Origin: Brasenia schreberi
Lineage: Eukaryota > Streptophyta > Magnoliopsida > Nymphaeales > Cabombaceae
Assembly: GCA_036023115.1 (NCBI GenBank)
Contig: JAYKKT010000047.1
Location: forward strand, 911,501 to 975,500
Reading direction: 5' to 3'
DNA length: 64,000 bases
The position numbers were made by a program, and so were the translations under genes. Under the pieces are notes generated by a model. The model saw only the letters and a list, made by a program, of their open reading frames with translations. It was not told the DNA's origin and ran no database searches. This document shows, piece after piece, positions 11,701 to 22,000 of the stretch. Every line of letters begins with the position of its first letter. The stretch's first letter is position 1.

Positions 11701-12093
11701 GTCCGAGCTGAATTGCGCACACTACTCAATTGAGTGGTTTAAATGGTTCCTCTAATCCAACCACCGGCCATCGTGAACACTATGCTCAATTGAGTAGTTT
11801 GCATGATCCAATCCAACCAACGGCCGTCACCTTCCACCACCTTTCACTATTCTTCTATTGCTCAAAATCACCCTTCATCGGTCAAAAACATCACTCACAA
11901 CATCAACACTACTTTAAACCTAAATATTTATAGATAAGTAGTTTTGTACTTTTTTTTAGGTAGTTTTGGAAGTCGTGATGCTGGTTTTGGCGGACAAAAT
12001 GCAGTTTTGAAGAGTATAAGAGTAATAGAAGGTGGTGGATGGCAGGAGTTGGATTAGTGGAACCGAGAACCGCTCAATTAAGCATGGACCACT

Positions 12094-12098
<5 letters not shown>
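11699..12098. mobile_element. Foldback MITE-like element flanked by (TA)n
   Basis: Left arm: GGTCC, CTCAATTGAGTGGTT, GGTTCC, CTAATCCAACCAC, CACCTTCCACCACC. Right arm, inverted: GGTGGTGGATGGCAGG, GTTGGATTAGTGGAACCG, CCGCTCAATTAAGC, GGACC. The centre is near 11930. (TA)n(GA)n lies immediately left (11663-11700) and (TA)n immediately right (12099-12146). Its internal pattern resembles the element at 5108-5508. Confidence 0.75.
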
Positions 12099-12152
<54 letters not shown>

Positions 12153-12224
12153 TACATATATATTACTTAAGTGAAGTTCGCCTCACCTGAGAAATTTCTT
12201 CGTCCATGACTGACTGCTTTTACC

Positions 12225-12300
12225 AAATAAACTCATAAATTAATTACTTGATGAAATAAACTCATAAATTAATTACTTGATTAAATAAACTCATAAATTA
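12225..12300. repeat. 29-bp tandem repeat, 2.6 copies
   Basis: AAATAAACTCATAAATTA plus 11 more bases starts at 12225, 12254 and 12283, nearly identical. Confidence 0.9.
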
Positions 12301-13326
12301 GCAGATAAACGCCATTATCAAATCTGTTGGCCCTTTTCGTCCGTATATAATTCATAGATGATAAGTTGTGGGATATATTCAATTTTCTTAAATTTAAGAG
12401 TTCGCAAATTATAATCCATAGAGGCCACCGATCCAAAAAAAATCTCATCTACATCCTCACCGACTTTTTGGTACAAGAATTGACCCTTGAGAGATCCAAC
12501 GATTAGGATTGCACTGGAAAACACATCTAACGGTGGAGATTGGGTGATTAATGAACTCCCCAACACAAACAAACCCGTCCTTTGCATTAGGATCACATGA
12601 ACGAGGCATCTATTATTTATAGATTTCTTGTCATGATCGAGTTTGGATTTGAATCGGATCCAAACCTCACTAGATCTGCCTCGGGACAATGTGAGTCTTA
12701 GTGAGATCCACGATCGAATCCGATCCAGTTTATTTCATCCAAGTAGATGGATTATGGGGTTGGTTACAGAAGGACTACATGTAGATTGGTAACTGGATCA
12801 TTGAGTATACGAAGCCCAATCCTCTGTTGGCAAGGAGCTGATGTTGTCTCCTGTTATAAATGAGACTTGACCTTCCAATTTATTTAAGAATTTATTTTTT
12901 CTGAGAATTTTCCTTCAGAAAATATGAAAATGCTGATGTTTAATTTGAATATTTTCATATGTCGACTGTTCTGCTGTGTGTTGTATTCATCATATAGATG
13001 AATCTTCCTTTTATATACTTCAGGATTTTGTCAACTTTTGAAGTATTTTTAATATGATGTGATTTCAACTTTTGAAGTAGGAATGAAATTCTTTCTTTTG
13101 AATTCTCTTCAGTTTTCTGTCTTAGTGGAATTAATTGCTTCTCACTTCCATCAACTCCGGTATGGTCTGAAAGTTATTTGATCATATTTTTATTTCTGTT
13201 TGCCCCCATAAGGACAAGATTACAGTGAAATAATACAAAATAAATAAAAAAAGCAGAAGAAGCAAAAACACTGTAATTACTATTAACTTTCTCCGAGTGA
13301 GCTTCTTATTGTGACCCTTGCTGTTT
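12301..13326. other. Intergenic region, no gene recognised
   Basis: A 123-codon minus-strand frame (12689-12318) resembles no family I know and has no partner exon. The 3' flank of the pollen-protein gene includes a minus-strand AATAAA at 13193-13188, a candidate polyadenylation signal 134 bp past its stop. Confidence 0.45.
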
Positions 13327-13905
13327 TCATTCTGATTCCTCTTCTGTATATGCCTTGAGCAGTTCTGCACATACTGGAAGAGCTTCCTTCTTCAAGAAAC
13401 CAACTGAATTCGCATATCTGATTTCGGAGGGAATGCCACTGTTCTTGGTCAGGTGAACCCGGGCACGGTTGCGGCCGGGAGCCTTCTCATTGCAATCAGC
13501 ACGAGGGCTGCTCACGGTCACCACTTCGCAGATATCTTCCTCGTGCTCGCCTTCTACGGGGATCTTGTAAGTTCCAGTGTTGTCTGTGATTCCCTCAAAG
13601 ATGAGCTTCGGATGATCACCTTCAGGGTCGTCGCATTCGAGATGAACCTTCGCACCTTTGTGTTGATAGATCAAGATGAAAGTTAGATTTTGCAGAAAAT
13701 AACATCAGAAGAGCATGCACGTCAAAAGAACAACAACAAGGATATTACCAGTAATATATTCAGTGATATTCGTCTCGAATCCGGCTCTGCAATTGTCGCA
13801 GTAGACACGGCCCTGCACGTAGAACTTCTCCATGCAATTGACGAAACCTACCAGTGAGAGGCAACAGATGGATAAGACAGCGATAACAGCCATTGATCTT
13901 GCCAT
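13327..13905 (-). CDS. Ole e 1-like (LAT52-type) secreted pollen protein
   Basis: Secreted cysteine-rich protein of the pollen Ole e I / extensin-like family, found in pollen and other tissues; members act in the extracellular space and several are pollen allergens. Minus-strand exons are 13905-13749 and 13655-13327, with a 93-bp GT-AG phase-1 intron, giving 161 aa. A signal peptide (MARSMAVIAVLSICCLSLVG) comes first, then FYVQGRVYCDNCRAGFET, the N-terminal family signature. Six family cysteines are visible in the mature part: two in YCDNC, then LEC, DIC, RADC and LPVC. The length is typical and no defects are seen. The start is the first ATG, directly before the signal peptide. I cannot tell whether it is pollen-specific. 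Confidence 0.93.
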
Positions 13906-14837
13906 TGTGCTTTCCTCAAGAAACTTTTGGCAATCTCCTTCTTCAATGAGTGAGGTTCAATGGAAGAGCTTCAAACTTAAAAAGGATCAGATAGCATGGG
14001 ATTTCACGGTGAGTGGTCGAGCGGGAGACCCCAGAAAAGAACAAGTTAACCGTTGCATATATCAGTAACTGTTTACTGTGATTTGCATGGCTGAAATGGA
14101 TTTGACCATTTCTTCTGTTTCCAAATAATGGATCGGATAGTTTACCAAGTTGTGGCTGTCCGGCTTTCAAGGAACCAAAGATTGTGCAGTTATGTCATGA
14201 ATGTAAATGTTATGGACATGGAGCTGGGTAAATAATCTGGGATCCAAACTCCAACCGAATTTGATCCAAAAAAGAGACTGCAAGTATTTAATTTTCAAGA
14301 AATATACGTATACATCCCTTAAAATTATGTTATTATTTTATTGAAAAAAAACAAACCTTTCTAGTGTGTATTAGGCCACATATCTGATTCCGGTTAACCC
14401 GAAACCTGGAACCATAACCGAACCAGCTCATGGATGGTTTAGATTCTGGAACCGCCCGTTCTAGGATGGTTCCGGTATCGCCCAAGACCGGTACTTTTAT
14501 TAAAAATTAAAATTATGAGAAATAATTTTAAAAAATATTGGAATTGAAGGTTTGAAACCGCCAGTTCCAGTTTTATAAGAGGTGAAACTATAGCCGAATC
14601 GGGTGGTTCCCAGTTTTGGGTGTGGTTTCATTGATTCTTAGTTCAACCGGTTCAGTTCCGGTTCAAACCGACGAACCCGTTAGGAACCAGCCATGCCTAT
14701 TTGGATGTGTCTGTGTTCGAAATTATATGAAGAAGAAAGTTGTGGATAATACCAGACATTTTGAGATTATTAGTTTACTAGTTCTTATAAGATCTTCTAG
14801 TAATCACTATATATAATATAGCATCAGCTATCTCGGA
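13906..14837. other. 5' flank of the pollen gene and decayed GGTTCCGGTT-type repeat
   Basis: No convincing TATA box is visible for the minus-strand gene. From about 14380 to 14700 many variants of CCGGTT, GGAACC and GGTTCC recur in both orientations, a degenerate repeat also seen near 45680-45870 and 53570-53660. No gene was recognised. Confidence 0.45.
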
Positions 14838-14926
14838 GGTCCAAAATCAAATGATGCACACCCCAGGGATCAAACTCATGACTTTCTACTTGTGAGTCGA
14901 ACCTCTATCCTGGTGAGCTATGATGG
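14838..14926 (-). mobile_element. SINE, family A copy
   Basis: Plus strand reads CAGGGATCAAACTCATGACT, then CTTGTGAGTCGA and CCTGGTGAGCTA, the reverse complement of the family A layout. Confidence 0.6.
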
Positions 14927-15037
14927 TTGTACCGATCATGGAAATTTCAGAGACCACGCAAAGATCTGCCATAAAAACGATCCAAATCATCCATATTTGT
15001 GTCAACCTAAAGTGTCAACCTAAAGGATCATGGACTA

Positions 15038-15040
<3 letters not shown>

Positions 15041-15125
<85 letters not shown>
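15041..15125. repeat. (CT)n(TA)n compound microsatellite
   Basis: About 20 CT units pass into about 22 TA units. Confidence 0.95.
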
Positions 15126-15128
<3 letters not shown>

Positions 15129-15529
15129 TAAGTATTCATATAAATGTCTTTAAGAAATGCACCAACTAATTCAACATGTCTTTCTTTCAAAAGTTTTTTT
15201 TTAATATATTTCTAGTCATACATATTAACTCTGTGCATAATGGCCAACGACTCTCCTCGCTAGGGCTGAAGGGAGAGAACAACATACAAGTGATACCTAG
15301 GGGCGTGCATATTTGGTAAGGTTTTCCTTTCATCGGTTTGCTGAATAAGAAAATGCATCATTCCAGTTGGAAGTAGCCATTTTCTTTCCCAACTTTCAAG
15401 GCTCTCTCTCTCTCACACACATACACACATCTCGATATGTACATAAAAAGTAACGTACTTGTTTCTATAATACAAAGTATAAATTTACCTAAGTAATGAG
15501 CATGTCGCAAATAAGTAGGATTCAATTTT

Positions 15530-16122
15530 ATTACCTAGGGTCAATTTTTCAGAGTGATGGAAGAGTTGATAGAGATGTTATGTATAGAATTAATGCTAGT
15601 TGGTTAAAATAGAGAGGTGCATCGGGTATTCTTTATGATAAGAAGATATCATTAAAGTTAAAAGGTAAATATTATAGAGCAACAATTAGACCTGTTATGT
15701 TTTATGGTTTCGAGTATTGGGCAGTTAATCATCAATATATACAAAAGATGTATGTGAGAGAAATGAAGATGTTGAGATGGATGAGTAGTCATATAAGAAA
15801 AGATCGTATATATAATGAGGTTATTATAAACAAATTATGAGTAACACTAATAGAGGATAAAATGAGAGAATATAGTTTAAGATGATTTGGACATATAGAA
15901 AGAAGATCAAAAGAAGAACATGTAATAAGGTATGAAAAACTAGATTTTGAAAGTATTAAAAGAAGTAGAAGACGACTACAAAAGTGTTGGAAAGAAACAA
16001 TAAAGAATGATCTAGCTTATGTGAGTTAACTGCTAACATGGCACATGATAGCGCTCTATGGAAACAAAGAATCCATGTAGCCGACCTCATCTAGTATGGG
16101 AAAAGGCTTAGTTGTTGTTGTT
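15530..16122 (+). mobile_element. 5'-truncated RTE LINE, 0.6 kb
   Basis: Starts near TACCTAGGGTCAATTTTTCA and runs through the end of the reverse-transcriptase frame (residues like RPVMFYGFEYWAVNHQYIQK, with stops) to the shared 3' end GGCTTAGTTGTTGTTGTT. It then abuts (TA)n(TG)n. No target-site duplication could be seen because of the microsatellite. Confidence 0.85.
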
Positions 16123-18232
16123 ATATATATATATGTGTGTGTGTGTGTGAATGCGTGTTTGTCTTTATACACCTACAAGTTTATATATATATATATGAGA
16201 AGCTTAGCTGGGTTTTGTAGTTTGGTTGCGAATGAGGTAAGACCAAACTAGCCATGGGTTCGTTCGAAGTCAACCATGTAGCCTTAGACTGATAACTAGA
16301 TTGCTTAATCAATGAAGTGTTCAGTTCATGGTTAAAACTCTTCAGTGAGTCCTTGTCGACTTGAGTCACATCAACATGGATACGCATGTCAAGTTCATCA
16401 AAGACACTGGTCAACCTGGCCGAAGTCAAAAACACCAAATGCAAATCCGAAACGGGCAAATGGTCGAAACCCATATTTCACTTAAAATGGTCGTGTTCGT
16501 GTTGACATGTTCTTTTATAAATGTGAAATAATGCAACATGATCATGACCCAAATCTGGATAGTGGCAATTTTAAGCACGACCGGAGGACCCAACACAAGA
16601 CATACGTGTTACGGCCATGACTACTTGTAGGCGTGTCCGTGTTTACACGAAACTACCCGCTTATAACCTATTCATGTTTACTTTTGAAAACTAGTTGTTT
16701 GAAATTTTCAAGGGCTTTTGTGATATTGAGTATAAGAGATATTGGTTTGTGTTTAAACGCAATCAATGTGGATATTTGAATTTAAAAACCAAAATATATG
16801 ATTGTAAATTAATTGTAAATTATTTATTTTTTAAATTCAAATCTTGGTTGTTGATCACACATACTGATGAAAATGTTTGAATAGATTTAGACATAAATAA
16901 GTTTAAATATATAACCATTCTTATTCTCTCTCTTACCTAGTGTTTCTCTTGAATGCGTTTCAGTTTCAAAGTTGACTCTTTAGTTTCACTGCAGTGGGGT
17001 AGACAAAACGTCATTCCTCGTTGAGATTTGTTTTTCAATAAGAAAACCCTATTTCTCTCTTATAAACAGGTCGTGTCCGTGTCCACATGAGCACAAAGGA
17101 GTCGTATTAGTGTTAAGCAAAGTGATTCGAGGAAGGGTTCTTGTTGTTTTCGGGTTGGTCTGCTTTTGTACACAACTCAATCTGGACATAAAACGTTTAC
17201 ACGGTTTGCCACCAGTACCAAAACATGAAACTACTTGCAATAGCAGATCAACCCGAATTTAGCTTAAAAGGCTGGGTCGTGTTTGGGTTGAACTATCACT
17301 GACAAACACAGATTAACACAAAACAAGCATGACCGAATGGGTCCAAAGATGAATGAAAAGTATCATGTCCTGTTTGGGTTGACCTATTAATGATATCAAC
17401 ACAAAAGACACGAGAATGACCCGAATCACGAAATCTCCATCCCCCAAATTCTGTCCAAAGCAGCCTGGTTTCATGTTTTCGGGTTGGGTTGAACACGAGC
17501 AGCACCCAGCGTGACAAAGTTGACTCTTTACTTATTCTCTGGAAGAACCACCTGGGTATCGGTGCATCCAGAAAAAGGTAAGACGATGACGAAATAAAGC
17601 ACGTGCGAAAAATGACTCCCGCAAATCGGGAAGGGAAGATTTTGTTTCGCTACAAAGTACTATAATACCCTCAAGAATGCTTTTAAGGTCTTAGTTTCGG
17701 CGGGTCAGATTTATTGTAGGATCCGATTCAAACCGAACCTATCTGCCTTGGTCTCTTTTCTTTCTAGTGTAGTATTGGAATCGAATGTGAGATGAATCGG
17801 TACCTAATCCAGATTCAAATAGCTAATCAATTGAAGGTTTGGTTTAACGGAGAACTGCATACCGAAACAAAACACAGATAATACAATTCCATATTCGAAT
17901 CCAGTTGATCTAAATAGATTTATAATTAGTGGCATTTGGATTTATGTTGAGCTCTTGTCCAAATCCAAGGTTGCAGGTGAAACCATTTTCCTTTTCACGA
18001 TCCATTTTTCCACAGCTTTGAGACATTCCTTGGATTATTGGTGATTCTTCGCGAGATTGTTTTATCTTGGTGTTAATTTCCTCAGTTTTGCATAGGCCCT
18101 GAAGTAAGCTATGCTCCATGATTCTTTAATTTTAACTCTATTTTTGTAATGTAATTAAACCATTTATCCATTTGAAAAGATATTTATATAAAAGCACAAT
18201 ATTTAAAATCTAAATACCATTTATTTATTTTC
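16123..18232. other. Intergenic region, no gene recognised
   Basis: 16480-17520 contains repeated variants of GTGTCCGTGT, ACCCGAA and GGGTTGAC, a degenerate dispersed repeat. The remainder is unremarkable AT-rich sequence. Confidence 0.45.
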
Positions 18233-18335
18233 TGGCACAATAAGGAGGCTCAAGGTAGACGCGTTCATGTTCCACGTGTTGAACTCATGACCTTCAACTT
18301 GTGAGTTAACTCTAGCCAGGTGATCTATTGCTTGT
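18233..18335 (-). mobile_element. SINE, family A copy
   Basis: Plus strand reads GTTGAACTCATGACCTTCAA, CTTGTGAGTTAACTCTAGCC, AGGTGAT, the reverse complement of the family A head and B-box. Confidence 0.65.
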
Positions 18336-18492
18336 TGTTGTACATATTCTAAAGTTTATATATGGGCTAAATCGTTTTAATCAAGTCCTCTTTCCTCAAA
18401 AGAAGTCTTGGATCTTATAACTATTATGGATCTTGCTTGTTGCACGAAACTTGGGGATATGTTAGTTATAGTAAAAAACAGAAGGGCTACTA

Positions 18493-18924
18493 GGTAAATT
18501 CCGTACCTTATATGCCGCCACCACCAGAGATCCCCGTCCTCCGATGGCGATCGCTGTCTCTTTTTCTAACCCTAAATACGTCCACCTCAAATTCCGCCTT
18601 CACCTACGTTTCCGGCGTCTAAAGTCCCATCCACTGGGTAAATTCCGTACCCTATATGACACCACCACCAGAGATCCCCGTCCTCCGATGGCGATCGCCG
18701 TCTCCTTTTCTAACCCTAAATACGTCCACCTCAAATTCCGCCTTCACCTACGATTCCGACGTCTAAAGTCCCGTCTACTAGGTAAATTCCGTACCTTACA
18801 TGCCGCCACCACCAGAGATCCCCGTCCTCCGATGGCGATCGCCGTCTCCTTTTCTAACTCTAAATACGTCCACCTCAAATTCCTCCTTCACCTACGATTC
18901 CGACGTCTAAAGTCCCGTTCGCCG
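18493..18924. repeat. Three tandem copies of a 144-bp unit upstream of MRS2
   Basis: Units start at 18493, 18637 and 18781 (GGTAAATTCCGTACC in each) and differ at only a few positions. The in-unit ATGs are at 18544, 18688 and 18832, exactly 144 bp apart. The unit is a multiple of three and contains no stop in that frame. It ends 83 bp before the MRS2 start codon. Confidence 0.95.
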
Positions 18925-18969
18925 GTGGGCTGTAGGGTCGTGGGCCATAAATTCCTGCTCGATCGTTGA
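18544..18969 (+). CDS. Open frame over the triplicated unit, possible uORF or small gene
   Basis: 141 codons from the first repeat ATG to TGA at 18967-18969, only 38 bp before the MRS2 start. The product is almost three copies of a 48-residue basic unit beginning [20 protein letters not shown]. Later copies keep the frame because the unit is 48 codons. I recognise no family. It could be an upstream frame in the MRS2 leader, a small gene, or promoter DNA that is open by chance. Identical copies favour a recent expansion, and the open frame alone does not show that it is translated. Confidence 0.25.
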   Translation: MAIAVSFSNPKYVHLKFRLHLRFRRLKSHPLGKFRTLYDTTTRDPRPPMAIAVSFSNPKYVHLKFRLHLRFRRLKSRLLGKFRTLHAATTRDPRPPMAIAVSFSNSKYVHLKFLLHLRFRRLKSRSPVGCRVVGHKFLLDR

Positions 18970-19007
18970 ATTCCTCGTCGTGTCGCCGGAACCCTGCTGG
19001 AAATGTG

Positions 19008-22000
19008 ATGGATCGGGGCGGCGAGTTGGGCGGCGGCTCCGGCGAGAAGATCGCCAGGGAGGGGTCGATCGTCGTGCCCGACTCCCAGGGCGCGTTGAAG
19101 AAGAAGGCAGCAGGGTCGTGTTGTTGGATCGTCATGGATTGCACGGGCGAGAGCACGATTCTTGACGTCGACAAGTACGCCATCATGCACCGCGTGCAGA
19201 TCCACGCCCGGGACCTCCGGATTCTCGATCCGCTTCTCTCTTACCCGTCGACAATCCTCGGCCGGGAGCGCGCGATCGTCCTCAATCTCGAGGTGTGAAT
19301 TTGAGGCTGCTTTCGGTTTTCTTACCAGAAGCTTCGTCTTTTCTTTTTTGGCGTGTTGAGTATCGGATTTCCCTTCTTTATGTTGAATTTGGGTCGTCAT
19401 GGATATTGTTGTGATGTTCTCCTTTCGTTGTTTTTTCTGGATTGTATGATGATTTAAGGTGCTGGTCGGTTCCAATTAGCCAATTTCGTGGTTGTGTGAT
19501 CTCTTTTTGTGGGTTTCTCAACAAAAATCGTTTGAATCATTAGCTCTTCTCTTTCATTTTTTCAGTGGAACGGTCTCTTCTTCCTGTTTCCTACTTTTTG
19601 TCAATTGATGTGGTAAAGCGTTCCAATTGGTAGAATTGACTTGTTTGATTACTTCATGGCTTTTTGATGATACTCGTATGAACCTCATGGTTCCTCTTTT
19701 CTCTGCCTGGCTTATTTCTCTCGCGTTTCTTGTGATGGAGGACACTGACTTGTGCCGTTGCGTGATTTCTGCTTATGTTTCCACTGTTCCTTATCGCTTG
19801 TGGTTAATTCAGATCTCTTATTTCTTGTTTGTTTTCTTATTTTTATTTCTGTAACAACGCATGCTTTTAATGTATTTGGTTGACGCATTGCCTTTGTTTC
19901 TTTTGTTTCTGTACTACTTTGCTCAGCATATCAAAGCGATAATTACTTCAGAAGAGGTTAGTGCACGATTCTTTTCTCTCTTTCTTGTTCTTCTGATAAT
20001 TGCGAGTTGGAAATGGTCTTTTGGCATATCTGTGGGTGCATGCTGCCCTTCGTATTTGTTAGCGTCGTGCATTGTGATTTTGTCTTTCTCGATTGTCTAT
20101 TTTCCGAGCAGGTACTTCTTAGAGACCCAACGGAAGAAAACGTCATTCCGATTGTTGAGGAGCTTCGGAGGCGTCTGCCACCAACAAATCTTGTTCATCC
20201 ACATGGAGAGGGAAGGGAGCATACGGATGGTCTACATGACGTGGATACTGGTGAAGAGGATGGTTGATTCGTCATCTTTCTTTCATGGTTATTTTGCTTT
20301 CATGCATCTTTTGATATTTGTATTTTGGACTTCTTAATCCTTTTTAGTTTTGATCTTTTTGTTTTCCAAGTTTGGATAAAAAAACTGGCAGTGTGTAGCT
20401 TAACAGTTTTAGTCTCTGAGGTGCAGAATCGCCATTTGAATTCCGAGCCTTGGAAGTTGCCTTGGAGGGCATCTGCAGTTTCCTTGATGCACGGACGACA
20501 GAGCTAGAAACAGCTGCCTATCCTGCTTTAGATGAGCTGACAACCAAGGTTTGTGGATCTTTTTCTTGAGTTTCTTTTCATGTATTGTTGTTTCCGAGTT
20601 GTGAACTTGTCTTGCTGTATGATTACATATTGTACCTCATATAATGACCTCATTTAGAGGGAAAAAGCCTGGTTTTGCTTTTGGTTGGATCCCTCATTTG
20701 AGCTTGAAATACTACTTTAAATTCCACGATTGGAAAAGAGACATGCACCATGAGTTTAAATATGAGGGCTTACTGGTACCCCTTTGCCCCTCCAGCAGCA
20801 AGCATCTTTCACCAATTTCAAACTGTGTTCTTGGAGTAGTTTTGCTCCCTGGGACATATTTTGGGCACTGCATATGAGCTTAAAATGCTATTTCAAACTT
20901 CAAGTTTGAAAAGAGTCACGATCCATGACTTTAATAATGCACTGGCTGGTTCTCTTTGCTCCGTCTGGCAACATACGTCCTTTTTGACTTATGTGAATAT
21001 TCTTTGTGATTTCAGCCTATGTTCGTGCGTAATGTTTGTCTCTGATCTTGCCCAGAACAGGTCCTTTAATTTTTTTGTATGGATGGAACTCAACGAACTT
21101 ATTTTCTGCAGATTAGTAGCCGAAATTTGGATCGTGTGAGAAAGTTGAAAAGTGCTATGACAAGGTTGACTAGTCGTGTTCAAAAGGTTTTCTTTCCGTT
21201 CTTTGAGTAGCTTTTAAGATTCCTCTGTGCATAGGCCTGTTTTCTATTTTCTATGGTGTTGCTACTGAGTAGAAGGGCTGTAAATGTGGTTCTCCTAGTA
21301 ATTTATTTTTTAGCATTGTCATGAGGGTTCTATTTATTATGTGCACAAGTATATATGAACTATTTCGAGACCAAGCTTGTAACACACCATGTTGATCTCT
21401 GTATGCAATACATGCTTGGTTGGTGAAGCTTTTCATCTCAAGACTGCTGTATTGCATTTTTCATATCTCCTCTTGGATACCTCTTCACGGTTTCTTCTTT
21501 TACTTTTATTTGTGTAATGATTCATTTTTTCCTCAAACATTTTATTTTTAACTATCTTAGACAAGAAACAGCAATTCGTTCTGTCAGATGGACCATTTTA
21601 CCTGTTGGAAATGAGAGTAGGAGCATGAACTAATCGACTGATTTCTGTGAGGTTCATTGTAGAATTTGTGGAGATGTGACCTAATGAATTAGGATTGATG
21701 GATGATCTGTGGTTGGTGATTGTTGAGTATATCTATGTAGTCTTCAAGGTCCATTAGTTTTGGAGTGACCTAATACAAAGGCATTGTCGACGGTGTTAAG
21801 CATTCTTGAGAGAAGGATATACTGAACGTAGAGAGGCAATTCTCTCTCTCTAGCCTTGCACCTTTCCACCTCATGTTTTCATGATACTTGTGATACACAT
21901 GATGTGTACAATTCATTAAGATGCAGAAGCAACAGATGTCTGAATATTCTGCAACTTGTTGGATCAGGTTGCATGACCTATTATATGAGCGTTAATCAAG

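Noticed and set aside
12318..12689. 123-codon minus-strand frame
   Set aside because: No recognisable domain, no partner exons, no splice signals with matching phase, and it lies among repeats.
18875..19475. Long minus-strand frames opposite MRS2 exon 1 (103 and 195 codons)
   Set aside because: Antisense to a GC-rich coding exon that is clearly MRS2; no independent similarity.
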